NCBI GenBank assembly: GCA_902793375.1
Contig: CADBDE010000007.1
Coordinates: forward strand, 1 to 64,000
Source: an uncultured Erysipelotrichaceae bacterium
GTDB lineage: Bacteria > Bacillota_I > Bacilli_A > RF39 > UBA660
Direction of reading: 5' to 3'
Length of the DNA stretch: 64,000 bases
The position numbers and the translations under genes are program-made. The notes under the pieces are model-generated. The model worked only from the letters and a program-made list of their open reading frames with translations, was not told the origin of the DNA and did not search any database. Below, in pieces: positions 26,620 to 35,145 of the stretch; position 1 is the first letter of the stretch; each line of letters begins with the position of its first letter.

Positions 26620-27306
26620 ATTTGGATCACATATAGTAATTGTGTATTTACTATTTCCTCTATATTCCCCTTTTTCATCAAAATCATCATCTGAATCATA
26701 TGTAAAAACAGTCAAATACACTTTAGATGTTATTTCACCACAAGATTTTTCTCCAAATAGTTTTATAGAAGAAAACATAGAAGAATCTGTTTCTTCTTCA
26801 ATATCAATATGTTTATATATTTTATTATTAACAGTTAAATCATAATCATCATATAAAAATACTAAAATATGTCCAGCATATGCATAATTATCAGGAATAT
26901 GTCTAATTGTATGTGAAAAATGTCTTCCATCAATAACATCATACTGTAGATTAAATCCTATTTTTAAATTACCATTAGTATTATATTCTTTCCATTTATT
27001 ATTAAATGATTCTCCAAAACTACCACTTAATGATAAATAATCTTCTGTAGATGGATATATTTTAAACATAGCTATATCTTTTCCAACTTTAAAAGTTTCT
27101 TTATACTCAGTCACTCTTTGATTATTCTTATATATTCCTATCGGAGTATTGTTTAAATCAACATATTCTGGTTCTTTTGGTTCTGGTTCAATAATTGGAG
27201 CAGGCTCTTTTTCTTTATTCTCAGTGTTTTCTTTATTATTTTCTTTTTTATTACATCCAAAAGTAAGTAATAATATAATTAATAATATTAAATATTTCTT
27301 TTTCAT
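26608..27306 (-). CDS. Putative lipoprotein
   Basis: A 232-residue protein with a lipoprotein signal peptide (LILLIILLLTFGC, lipid Cys at residue 18), a Lys/Glu/Asn spacer and a Pro/Glu stretch (APIIEPEPKEPEYV). A beta-rich C-terminal domain of about 170 residues follows, with a Cys near residue 198 and another at the very C-terminus. I do not recognise the domain. It should be anchored to the outer face of the membrane. It forms its own unit with a terminator; the metal-permease genes lie just downstream, so a functional link is possible but not shown. Confidence 0.75.
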   Translation of the reverse strand: MKKKYLILLIILLLTFGCNKKENNKENTENKEKEPAPIIEPEPKEPEYVDLNNTPIGIYKNNQRVTEYKETFKVGKDIAMFKIYPSTEDYLSLSGSFGESFNNKWKEYNTNGNLKIGFNLQYDVIDGRHFSHTIRHIPDNYAYAGHILVFLYDDYDLTVNNKIYKHIDIEEETDSSMFSSIKLFGEKSCGEITSKVYLTVFTYDSDDDFDEKGEYRGNSKYTITICDPNKTC

Positions 27307-27346
27307 TAAATCACTTCCTAAATATATTATAAAATTAATAAATAAA

Positions 27347-27364
27347 AAAAGCCATATGGCTTTT
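27347..27364 (-). terminator. Terminator of ClpX-like ATPase gene
   Basis: A 7-bp stem (AAAAGCC/GGCTTTT) with loop ATAT and a T-run in the minus direction, overlapping the end of the ATPase gene. Confidence 0.7.
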
Positions 27365-28985
27365 AATATAAATCAAATTTATTTGGATCATTTACTGTAT
27401 CTCTTGTTAATACAAGTTTTTTATAATGATTATTTTTATTTTTTAATATTTCTATTTCAGCTGGAGACATACTCTTTTTAACGATGTTATTAACGCTTCT
27501 CATGCCTACTTCAAAAGAAGTAGTTTGATCTATTATTGCATCAATATAATCATCACTTGCAACCAAATCAATTCCAAACTGTCTTAAATATCTTGCTCTT
27601 TTTTTTGCATAAGCACTTAATTTCGATGTTAATAAAATCTTTTTCTTGTCATCTTTTGTAAGTTCAGTAAAAGCAAGAGCTCTTGTAATTCTGTCTAAGT
27701 CTTCTGAAGTATAATACTTCTTCTCAACTATTTTTCTTTTTAATTCATCTTCACTTGGAAATAATGCTTGAGCATCAACTGTTCCACCAAAACCCATAGT
27801 TTTTTGTTTTCCATATATCTCTTCAAATACACCAGCATATATCCTATTGGTTAATCTAGAATCAAATATAAAATCATCATCATCCAAATTAACAGGTATT
27901 TCAGCACCATCTGAAATAGATAATAATATATCTTTAATAGGTTCTTTTATATCAAGACTTGCTCTTCCTAATTTATCAAATTCATCAAAGAAAATAGCTC
28001 CTCGTTGTGCAAGTTTTAAATCTCCATTTGCTTTATCACGTAAATCTTTTATTGCTCTTTCTACTGTATATCCTTTGATTCCTGCAGGTACTAAGTTTGC
28101 TGTATTAACATGAACAAACGGAAGACGTAAATATTCACAAGCTGCTTTAACAGTCGCCGTTTTTCCTGTTCCTGTTGGTCCAACAATTAAAATTGATTCT
28201 ACTTCTTCATCATCTGCTGCTGTACAATTCATATATAAAATATCAGCTAAGGCTGCTATTGATTCGTCATGTCCAACAATCTTTTCTTTTATAGCAGACA
28301 CTAATTCATTATAGTCAATTTCTCTTCCATTTATATTTTTTTTCTTTTCATAATTAAATATCTTAATATCTTTATCTATTTCTTTATCTTGATCTACTAT
28401 TACTTTTTTTGTATCAAATGATTCAATTTCACCATCTTTAACTTGTACTCTTGTAATACCTTTTTCTTTACTATAAGCATTAAATCTATTAATTAGAGTT
28501 TTATATTTTAAAAGTAATACTTTTATTTCATCAATTGTTTCACATTGATTTAATTTGTTTAATATATCACGATTAATAGTTAAAGCAGGTTTCCCCTTAT
28601 TTAATTGATAAACAGTTGTTTCTAAAACATTATCGTAATCTTCTAAATCAATTTCATATTTATCTAGTTTACCATTTTCATTTACTTTAACCAAATAATA
28701 TATATTTTGAAAATCTTGATAAAAATAATTTGATAAAAATTCAGTATCTTCACCATAATCATACATTTTTTCAAGTTCTTCAGTAGTAAATATATTATCT
28801 ATAACTTGATTAAACTTAAAATCTTTTTTATCATTTAATATTGGTATCATTCTATCTTCTGTTGAAAATATTTTGCCATCACTTAATCCACCTTCAATAG
28901 AAACAGGACTTAAAAGAAATCTTTCATCATCTATTTTTTTAACATCATATTTTATTCCATATTCATAAGTTTTATTAGTAACCAT
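27363..28985 (-). CDS. ClpX-like AAA+ ATPase without zinc domain
   Basis: A protein of about 540 residues. The first 230 are a novel N-terminal region (YDYGEDTEFLSNYFYQDFQN, LLKYKTLINRFNAYSKEKG). The AAA+ core follows, with Walker A GPTGTGKT, Walker B AIFFDEFDK, a pore-type GIKGYTVERA segment, arginine-bearing DSRLTNRIYAGVFEE and a ClpX-like C-terminal lid (VGMRSVNNIVKKSM). The Cys4 zinc-binding domain of ClpX and an obvious IGF ClpP-docking loop are not seen. It probably unfolds or remodels proteins, with substrate choice set by the new N-domain. Start at 28985 with a GGTGGG site. Confidence 0.8.
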   Translation of the reverse strand: MVTNKTYEYGIKYDVKKIDDERFLLSPVSIEGGLSDGKIFSTEDRMIPILNDKKDFKFNQVIDNIFTTEELEKMYDYGEDTEFLSNYFYQDFQNIYYLVKVNENGKLDKYEIDLEDYDNVLETTVYQLNKGKPALTINRDILNKLNQCETIDEIKVLLLKYKTLINRFNAYSKEKGITRVQVKDGEIESFDTKKVIVDQDKEIDKDIKIFNYEKKKNINGREIDYNELVSAIKEKIVGHDESIAALADILYMNCTAADDEEVESILIVGPTGTGKTATVKAACEYLRLPFVHVNTANLVPAGIKGYTVERAIKDLRDKANGDLKLAQRGAIFFDEFDKLGRASLDIKEPIKDILLSISDGAEIPVNLDDDDFIFDSRLTNRIYAGVFEEIYGKQKTMGFGGTVDAQALFPSEDELKRKIVEKKYYTSEDLDRITRALAFTELTKDDKKKILLTSKLSAYAKKRARYLRQFGIDLVASDDYIDAIIDQTTSFEVGMRSVNNIVKKSMSPAEIEILKNKNNHYKKLVLTRDTVNDPNKFDLY

Positions 28986-29026
28986 ATAACCCACCCAGTT
29001 AGTTATTATATAATAAAAAAATAAAA

Positions 29027-29048
29027 ATTGCTATATAAATATAGCAAT
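29027..29048 (-). terminator. Terminator of CYTH gene
   Basis: A 9-bp stem (ATTGCTATA/TATAGCAAT) with loop TAAA and a T-rich run in the minus direction. Confidence 0.75.
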
Positions 29049-29050
29049 CA

Positions 29051-29584
29051 CTAAAATTTTAATTTTTTAATACTATCTACATCAATATTATATATATCTT
29101 TATATATACTTTGACAATTTAAATTAGTTATCTTAGATTTATCTATTTCAAGTATTTCTTCTATCTTTTTAATTTCTTCTACACTATTTCCTTCAAGTTC
29201 CATATATGTTGGAATCATTGGCCAAGAATCAATATCTATTTCAACTTCATTTAATATATATCTTATTCTTTTATTCTCTTGATATGCTCTTGGAGTATAT
29301 CCTAAAATCTTTAACATATCATTTGTATCTTCAAAATTAGACACTTCTATTTCTAATTCTTTAGTACCATCAATAGTATTTTTTTCGACATTTTTATAAG
29401 TTAAAGTAATCTTCATCCCTGTATCTCTTAATCTAATCCATTCATCTTCTCTTTTTGGATTAAAATCATATACATATCTTTTTTGATACCAATCTCCAAC
29501 TTTTTTAGCATTTAAAGACTCTAATTTCTTAACTATTTTATCAACATCAATTTCTAATATTCTTTCTTCTATTTCTGTATGCAT
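29051..29584 (-). CDS. CYTH-domain protein
   Basis: A protein of about 177 residues with the CYTH (triphosphate tunnel metalloenzyme) signature. The N-terminal EIEERILEID corresponds to the ExExK element. It is followed by YVYDFNPKREDEWIRLRDTG, TLTYKN, ELEIEVSNFEDT and EIDIDSWPMIPTYMELEG. Such enzymes hydrolyse inorganic or organic triphosphates or act as class IV adenylate cyclases; which one cannot be read. The start at 29584 has GAGGAG close upstream and directly follows the apt stop, so the two are co-transcribed. Confidence 0.85.
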   Translation of the reverse strand: MHTEIEERILEIDVDKIVKKLESLNAKKVGDWYQKRYVYDFNPKREDEWIRLRDTGMKITLTYKNVEKNTIDGTKELEIEVSNFEDTNDMLKILGYTPRAYQENKRIRYILNEVEIDIDSWPMIPTYMELEGNSVEEIKKIEEILEIDKSKITNLNCQSIYKDIYNIDVDSIKKLKF

Positions 29585-29585
29585 A

Positions 29586-30125
29586 TTACTCCTCATTAAC
29601 ATCAATTAAAGAGAATAATCTATTATTATCATTTAATTCTTTTATATTTAATACTACACCCATACCAACTACAATACCACCTAATTTAGTAATTGCGTCT
29701 TCAATTGCTTTTAAAGTATTTCCTGTTGCATATATATCATCAATTAAATAAAATCTTTTTCCTTTATAACTATCATTAACAAGTTTTGGAAGTTCTAGTG
29801 TATCACTTCCATATTCTTTAACATAATCAAATTGACATTCACGAGTTGACGGAGCAAGCTTTCCTTTTTTTCTTACTGGAATTAACCCAATATTTAATTC
29901 ATTAGCAATAATTGATCCAAATAAGAAGCCTCTTGCTTCAGGAGAAACTATATAATCAATTTTTTTATTAATTAATTCTTCTGTAAATAACATAGTAATC
30001 TCTTTTAAAACATTTCCTTGTATCATTAATGGATTAATATCGATAAACTCTATTCCGTGAATTGGAAAATCTTTCTCACATCTAATATTTAGTTTATTCT
30101 TTAGTTTATTGTTAAGTATTTTCAT
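29586..30125 (-). CDS. apt: Adenine phosphoribosyltransferase
   Basis: Makes AMP from adenine and phosphoribosyl pyrophosphate in purine salvage. VSPEARGFLFGSIIANEL and PVRKKGKLA form the base- and PPi-binding loops. FYLIDDIYATGNTLKAIED is the PRPP-binding motif. The 179-residue length is usual. The flexible loop region (PSTRECQFDYVKEYGSDTLEL) differs somewhat from the common TISEEY form but keeps the YGSDTLEL element. Confidence 0.88.
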   Translation of the reverse strand: MKILNNKLKNKLNIRCEKDFPIHGIEFIDINPLMIQGNVLKEITMLFTEELINKKIDYIVSPEARGFLFGSIIANELNIGLIPVRKKGKLAPSTRECQFDYVKEYGSDTLELPKLVNDSYKGKRFYLIDDIYATGNTLKAIEDAITKLGGIVVGMGVVLNIKELNDNNRLFSLIDVNEE

Positions 30126-30161
30126 TTAATCACCTCAAAGAAATTATATCATTGTAAAAAA

Positions 30162-30185
30162 AATATAACAATTATTTGTTATATT
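30162..30185 (-). terminator. Terminator of DUF4186 gene
   Basis: A 10-bp stem (AATATAACAA/TTGTTATATT) with loop TTAT and a run of eight T in the minus direction, overlapping the gene's last codons. Confidence 0.75.
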
Positions 30186-30531
30186 CTTTTTTTATCCATT
30201 CCAGCAGTAAATCTACAATATAATCTACTTCAGTATTAGTTAATTCTCTATCTTTTGGAATATGATGCCATTTTTCAATGCATCCTCTACAACAACAAGC
30301 ACAAGCATGTTGTGCAATAAATACAGGATGAACTTGTTTCATAGGAGTTTGCTTACCATCATTTTTTGGATTCTTTGGTTTAATTCTAGAATTGATAAGA
30401 TTATAGGCATCATTTTTTATTTTATCTAGTCCCTTAATAGATACATAATCAATCATTTTTTTATTTAAATGAAAACTACTTCTAAACTTAGATTTTGACA
30501 ATTTTAAAATAATTAAATCTTTTTTATTCAT
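30172..30531 (-). CDS. DUF4186 domain protein
   Basis: A 119-residue protein matching DUF4186 over its whole length: LSKSKFRSSFHLNKK, NDGKQTP, HPVFIAQHACACCCRGCIEKWHHIP and VDYIVDLLLEWIKKE. The Cys/His cluster (HACACCCRGC, then WHH) looks like a metal site. The family is widespread but has no known function. Here it stands alone between apt and the sortase, with terminators on both sides. Confidence 0.88.
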   Translation of the reverse strand: MNKKDLIILKLSKSKFRSSFHLNKKMIDYVSIKGLDKIKNDAYNLINSRIKPKNPKNDGKQTPMKQVHPVFIAQHACACCCRGCIEKWHHIPKDRELTNTEVDYIVDLLLEWIKKEYNK

Positions 30532-30545
30532 AAATACCTCAAAAA

Positions 30546-30562
30546 AAGGACATAAAGTCCTT
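30546..30562 (-). terminator. Terminator of sortase gene
   Basis: A 6-bp stem (AAGGAC/GTCCTT) with a 5-base loop and seven T in the minus direction, at the end of the sortase gene. Confidence 0.65.
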
Positions 30563-31553
30563 ATATTTTTACTGCAGTTACAATATAAAATGCATTATCC
30601 CAGTGATGTGAACATGTTTGAAGTACTATTATTTCACTATTTTCGTTATATGGAATACTTCTTGAATTAAATACTCCCTCACCAGTAGTAATAGCTTGTA
30701 CATGATTTACAAAATCTTGTCCTACTTTATTAACAGCCATATGTTCATTATTCTCTTGACGAACTTCTTTGATTGATAAAATTCTATAAAAATTTTTTCC
30801 ACCATCATGTTGAAAAACAACATATTCATTATCATCAAAGAATTGTTTATCTAAGAATTTCTCTAATTTCATAAATGATACTTTAATATTGATATCTCTT
30901 GTATTATGTCCATAAAGATTAACTTGTTTTGATGTTGGTGTAACACGATAATCTATGAATTCAGTTCCACGAATATCATACTCTTTAGTTACTGAATGAG
31001 ATAAATAGAAACTATTATCTGTTCCTTTTGTTACTAATACATTAAATAGCTCAGGAATTTCTAATCTTCCAATAATATCGTTATTGTGATAGTATTGTCT
31101 TTCATGTTCCAAATTTACATCAGGAGCAAGTTTTAGAATTCTTTGCCCAACTTGTGCATCTTGTAATTCATTACTATCTACTTTAATTTCAGATGGTAAT
31201 GATTCATATATTTCAGGTTCTTTTTGTCTATCTTGATAATCAATATAATAAACTATTCCTGAAGCAATAATAAGTAGAATAAAGAATATATATAAGAAAA
31301 TCTTTTTTGCATTTTTCTTTTTCTTTTTCTTAATATTATTTTTTCCATTATTTGGATTCATTCCATTATTATTAGGATAATAATTGTTTTGATTATTGTT
31401 CATATTGTTTTGATTATTGTTCATATTATTATTAAAACTATTTTCTCTTATGTTAAAAGAAGTTTGACATTGTAAGCATGTTATAACATCAGAATCTGGG
31501 CTAACTTTTAAATTAGCTCCACAGTTTTTACATTTAATATCAATTAAATCCAT
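30561..31553 (-). CDS. Sortase-family protein with N-terminal zinc ribbon
   Basis: A 330-residue protein. Residues 8-29 hold CKNC and CLQC, a cytoplasmic zinc ribbon. An Asn-rich linker (residues 40-72), a Lys stretch and one membrane span (about 84-105) follow, then a class B-like sortase domain with His216 (LYGHNTRD) and Cys314 (LQTCSHHW). At the place of the catalytic Arg (class B: TCS..FDDARF) this protein has Phe322 (DNAFYIV). Sortases join LPXTG-type proteins to the wall. With Arg missing, activity is uncertain. No LPXTG target is obvious in the window. Confidence 0.82.
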   Translation of the reverse strand: MDLIDIKCKNCGANLKVSPDSDVITCLQCQTSFNIRENSFNNNMNNNQNNMNNNQNNYYPNNNGMNPNNGKNNIKKKKKKNAKKIFLYIFFILLIIASGIVYYIDYQDRQKEPEIYESLPSEIKVDSNELQDAQVGQRILKLAPDVNLEHERQYYHNNDIIGRLEIPELFNVLVTKGTDNSFYLSHSVTKEYDIRGTEFIDYRVTPTSKQVNLYGHNTRDINIKVSFMKLEKFLDKQFFDDNEYVVFQHDGGKNFYRILSIKEVRQENNEHMAVNKVGQDFVNHVQAITTGEGVFNSRSIPYNENSEIIVLQTCSHHWDNAFYIVTAVKI

Positions 31554-31632
31554 AAAAACACCTCTATTCTAATTATATTTTAACATAAAACTTAAATATT
31601 TACATAATAAAATGATTTACTTTACACATAAA

Positions 31633-31654
31633 AAAACCCTATTACTAGGGTTTT
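31633..31654 (-). terminator. Terminator of WXG100 operon
   Basis: A 9-bp stem (AAAACCCTA/TAGGGTTTT) with loop TTAC and a T-run in the minus direction, just after the 942-residue protein gene. Confidence 0.8.
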
Positions 31655-31665
31655 AGTCATTTTTT

Positions 31666-34494
31666 TTAAAAGAATTGTGGATTTGAATCAGTTTCTTCAG
31701 ATTTATTTGATTCTTCAGATTGTTCAGCATTTTCATCTTCAGGTTTTACTTCTTCGATAACGTGAACATCATCTTCATCCTCGTCTTCTTCATCTTCCTC
31801 ATCTTTATCTCTATCACCAATTAATCCAGTTAATCCAAGTCCTGCAGCTCCTGCAGCAAGTCCTGCTAAAGCTCCTAATCCTGTAGCACTTTGTTTAGTA
31901 TCACCAGTTCCATAGATAGCATCTAATCCTGTATGAGGAGAGTAAGGTCCTCCACCAGGTCCTATAGGTTCTCCACCAGGTCCTGTATAAATAATAGATG
32001 TCCAAGGTACTGTAAAGACAGGTATCTCAGGAATAGTTTCAGGTGGTGCTATTGTTCCTGGTGTTGTTGTTGCTGGTGTTGTTGTTGCTGGTGTTGTTGT
32101 TGCTGGTGTTGTTGTTGCTGGCGTTGTTGTTGCTGGCGTTGTTGTTGCTGGCGTTGTTGTTGCTGGCGTTGTTGTTGCTGGCGTTGTTGTTGCTGGAGGT
32201 GGTGTTGGTTGTGGTTTAGGGCCAGGTGGTGTTGGTTCAGGGTCTTCTGGTGTTTCTTCCTCTTTTGGTGGTAACGTATCTGGATAGTCCTCATAGAATT
32301 TATCAAATTGTCTAACATATTTTATTGGTACAATTTCTCTTTGATCCCATATACTAATTTCACTACCAACTTGTTTTCCTTCTTTTGTGAAACATGCAAT
32401 TTTAATTGTTCCAGATAATGGATCAAATTCACCAGTAACAGCATATACATATCCATGAGCATCATCAAACGCAATGACATCTCCAGGTTTGTAATCGCTG
32501 AGGTTGGTTATTACCGGCATCCGATTGTAATCCTGGAAGTCTTTGACAATATCATCATGTGATGATAATACTGTATTCAAATCAAAGTTACCATCAGCTC
32601 CATGAATCTTATTATAGTATTCATTTCCAGGTGTAAAGTAATCTTTGAATGAACTTGTAGTTGTTTCTAAGTTCTTTAAGTCATAATAGTACTCAAGAAC
32701 ATCTAACAATAACTCTTCACGTTCAGCTTCTAACTTAGCCATTTCTTGTTCAGCAGCTGTTTTTTCCTCTTGTAATTTTGTCAATTCTTCTTGTTTTGTT
32801 GTTAATGAAGATTGCATTTGATTTAATGCGTTTTTCCATGCTTCATATTTAGGGTTAGGATCACTTGCATGTTGTTTTCCATCTGGCTTTCCATCTGTAT
32901 ATTTTGTATGTTGACATGGAATTGTTGGTTCTTGTTTATTTTGATTATGCAATTTAATTTCTTTTTGAAGTTGTTGTATTTCTTCTTCTTTTTTTGTTAT
33001 TTCTTCATTTATTTGCTTTAAGTTTCTTTCAACAAATTGTCCAGAGAATCCATCAGCATCAGCAGGAGCTTCACCGCTAAGAGCAAATACAGCTTCTTCT
33101 TTAGCCTTTAATTCTTGTAATTTAGAAAATAATTCTTTAGACTTTGTACAAGCCTCACTAAGCCCTTTTGTAATATTACCAAGGGTTACTTCAAATTTTC
33201 CATTAATACATTGTAAAGTTGCTAAATCTTCTTTACTAGCTGATCCAGACCACTCATTAATTTGATCATGGAATTTTTTAAACTCATTAGTTAAATTTTC
33301 TATATCTGATTGATATTTTTTTTCTTCTGCTTCCCAATCTTTTGCTCCTAAATCTTTTATTAAATCTTTAAATAATGAATTATTGTAGAATACACTACTA
33401 TTTTTATCATTACCTGTAGTTTTACCACTAAAGTCTCTTATACCTGCTTGACTTAGAGCTTCTACAGTTTTTCTTAAATCTTTAACTGAATATTGTCCAG
33501 AAGATGCATAGGCAGCAATGAATTCTGCTTTACTAAATGCTTCTCCATCTTTAGAAGCTACATAATTACCTAAAACATTCTTGTTTATATTCTTTGTTAA
33601 TATTCCTCTAAATTGAGGATTTGTAGACAAGTTAATTTGTTGTCCTGGTAAGTATGCATGTTCATCATCTCTATCAGGAGATCCAGATGGTTGAGTAACA
33701 TGTGTATGCCACATAATACCTTCGCCTTCTTTAACAACTTGTCCATCTAATGGTCTTTCAAAATCTTCTAATGCAACATCATGAATATCTTCACGATTTC
33801 TAGCACCTAATCCATGAAGTCTAGCAGTTGATTCTGGTTTATCAGATAAAGTAGCATATTCATCTGCCTTAGTACGGTAAGCGTTTTGATCTTTAACTTT
33901 AATAGAATTTTTATCGTAATCAGTTACTTCTTTTCCATCTAAATCATTGATCTTGTATCCGCCTTTACCATCCCATTCAAGATTTCCAACTTTTGTATTT
34001 CCATCTTTATCTTTATAGTATATTTCGTAAGTATCTCCTTCAGCTTTATATTTTAATTTATCTAATTCAACACTTTTAGCATTTGAATAATCAGACTCAG
34101 TTGGTTTTTCTTCAAATGTTTTTCCATTAGCAGCTACTGCTTTTTTATATTCATCAGTATATGTTCTAGCTTGTGTATCATAATCTACTTTTTTAGCATT
34201 TTCTTCTACTGCAGCCATAGCTTCTTCTTTTGAGGCATTTGGATGAAGTTTTTGATAAGCATCTACTGCTTTATCTTTAGATTCTTGTATTTGTGCTTCT
34301 TGAGTTTTTGGCGCATCCCCTTTTGGTGTTTCTTGAGCTGCACTAGAATTTTTATCAGCAGGAGGTCCTTGAACACCTAATTTTTGTAATTCTTCTTTAC
34401 TATATACTTTTCCACTATTGTCTTGGAATCCACCATCTTCAGTTGGAGTACCTTCAACTTCAACACCATTAATTTTTAATTTGATTTTTTCCAT
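31666..34494 (-). CDS. Large surface or secreted protein of a WXG100 operon
   Basis: A 942-residue hydrophilic protein without a Sec signal peptide. The N-terminal 150 residues are Lys/Glu/Ala-rich. A middle domain has GIMWHTHVTQPSGSPDRDD (about 259-277). Two coiled coils lie at about 485-515 and 560-610. A beta-rich region (KPGDVIAFDDAHGYVYAV) follows, then Pro/Thr repeats (nine ATTTP units, about 767-812), a Gly/Ala hydrophobic segment (about 869-893) and an extreme acidic tail. It follows two WXG100 genes, so it is probably their co-secreted effector or surface component. The ribosome site is GGAGGTG. No family is recognised for the whole. Confidence 0.75.
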   Translation of the reverse strand: MEKIKLKINGVEVEGTPTEDGGFQDNSGKVYSKEELQKLGVQGPPADKNSSAAQETPKGDAPKTQEAQIQESKDKAVDAYQKLHPNASKEEAMAAVEENAKKVDYDTQARTYTDEYKKAVAANGKTFEEKPTESDYSNAKSVELDKLKYKAEGDTYEIYYKDKDGNTKVGNLEWDGKGGYKINDLDGKEVTDYDKNSIKVKDQNAYRTKADEYATLSDKPESTARLHGLGARNREDIHDVALEDFERPLDGQVVKEGEGIMWHTHVTQPSGSPDRDDEHAYLPGQQINLSTNPQFRGILTKNINKNVLGNYVASKDGEAFSKAEFIAAYASSGQYSVKDLRKTVEALSQAGIRDFSGKTTGNDKNSSVFYNNSLFKDLIKDLGAKDWEAEEKKYQSDIENLTNEFKKFHDQINEWSGSASKEDLATLQCINGKFEVTLGNITKGLSEACTKSKELFSKLQELKAKEEAVFALSGEAPADADGFSGQFVERNLKQINEEITKKEEEIQQLQKEIKLHNQNKQEPTIPCQHTKYTDGKPDGKQHASDPNPKYEAWKNALNQMQSSLTTKQEELTKLQEEKTAAEQEMAKLEAEREELLLDVLEYYYDLKNLETTTSSFKDYFTPGNEYYNKIHGADGNFDLNTVLSSHDDIVKDFQDYNRMPVITNLSDYKPGDVIAFDDAHGYVYAVTGEFDPLSGTIKIACFTKEGKQVGSEISIWDQREIVPIKYVRQFDKFYEDYPDTLPPKEEETPEDPEPTPPGPKPQPTPPPATTTPATTTPATTTPATTTPATTTPATTTPATTTPATTTPATTTPGTIAPPETIPEIPVFTVPWTSIIYTGPGGEPIGPGGGPYSPHTGLDAIYGTGDTKQSATGLGALAGLAAGAAGLGLTGLIGDRDKDEEDEEDEDEDDVHVIEEVKPEDENAEQSEESNKSEETDSNPQFF
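32060..32194. repeat. Nine 15-bp tandem repeats
   Basis: Nine exact-length units of GGYGTTGTTGTTGCT (plus strand) encode ATTTP in the minus-strand protein. The first four units have GGT and the last five GGC, so copies have spread in two blocks. Copy number is likely to vary by slippage without changing frame. Confidence 0.95.
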
Positions 34495-34504
34495 ATTGCA
34501 CCTC

Positions 34505-34837
34505 CTAACTGTTAACGTCTAAGCTTCTAGCCATAGCATCAATATTCTTTCCTTGTTCAGATATTAACAATGTATAATCTTCTAATGTTTTCTTTAAGAA
34601 CTTAATGTATATATCTAACGAATAATCTATTTGTTCATAATTTGAATTTAATAAAGTATATTTATTATAAACTGCTGCAGCTGTTTTACCAGTCCAAACT
34701 TTTGTTTGATTTATTCTTTCTACATTTTTCTTTTCTTTAGCCATAATATCTTTAATTCTATTATAAGACTCTTCTAATGAAGTTATTACTGATTGAAATT
34801 CTTCTGGTGAAGTAATTGTTATTCCACTATTCTTCAT
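34505..34837 (-). CDS. WXG100-like protein
   Basis: A protein of about 110 residues, almost all helix, with Trp-x-Gly (KVWTGKTAAAVYNKY) at the middle turn, as in ESAT-6-like WXG100 proteins exported as helical hairpins by type VII secretion. The start at 34837 has GGAGG nine bases upstream; the gene overlaps the previous gene's end by 11 bases. No Y-x3-D/E export signal is clear. Probable partner: the adjacent WXG100 protein or the large protein downstream. Confidence 0.75.
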   Translation of the reverse strand: MKNSGITITSPEEFQSVITSLEESYNRIKDIMAKEKKNVERINQTKVWTGKTAAAVYNKYTLLNSNYEQIDYSLDIYIKFLKKTLEDYTLLISEQGKNIDAMARSLDVNS

Positions 34838-35135
34838 AATTATTCGCCTCCACATTCAACTGTTTAGCAAATCCAGTATCTATATCAGCGAATCCTCGAT
34901 TTGCCTTATCGCAAAAGCTTTTTATATTTCCCATTGAAGTAGTAAGTTTTTTCATATTCTCTATATAATCGTGTGCTTTATCACAAAAGATTTTTGCATC
35001 TTGTCCTTGCCAAACTCCTCTAAGAATTTCAATTTGTCCAAGCATTTTTTCTATTTCTTTATCATAATCTTCTTGGTCTTTCTTTATTACATTAGTGAAA
35101 TCATATAATTCGTCATGTCCAACTTTAATTAACAT
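34827..35135 (-). CDS. WXG100-like protein
   Basis: A 102-residue helical protein with the central WQG turn (IEILRGVWQGQDAKIFCDKAHDYIENMKKL), the standard length and layout of WXG100 family members. The two flanking helices are amphipathic. It is coupled to the next WXG100 gene by an overlap. A secretion ATPase (EssC type) is not in the window, so the machinery must be elsewhere if this is exported. Confidence 0.78.
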   Translation of the reverse strand: MLIKVGHDELYDFTNVIKKDQEDYDKEIEKMLGQIEILRGVWQGQDAKIFCDKAHDYIENMKKLTTSMGNIKSFCDKANRGFADIDTGFAKQLNVEANNYEE

Positions 35136-35145
35136 ATCTTATCAC

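Noticed and set aside
31933-32274. Long plus-strand frame rich in Cys, Trp and Arg opposite the Pro/Thr repeats.
   Set aside because: It is the mirror of a 15-bp tandem repeat, has no ribosome site, and the minus-strand gene is clearly real.
33690-33720. JAMM-type metalloprotease motif in the 942-residue protein (HTH..SPDRDD).
   Set aside because: The spacing from the second His to Ser and Asp does not fit HxHx(7)SxxD and no upstream Glu is convincing.
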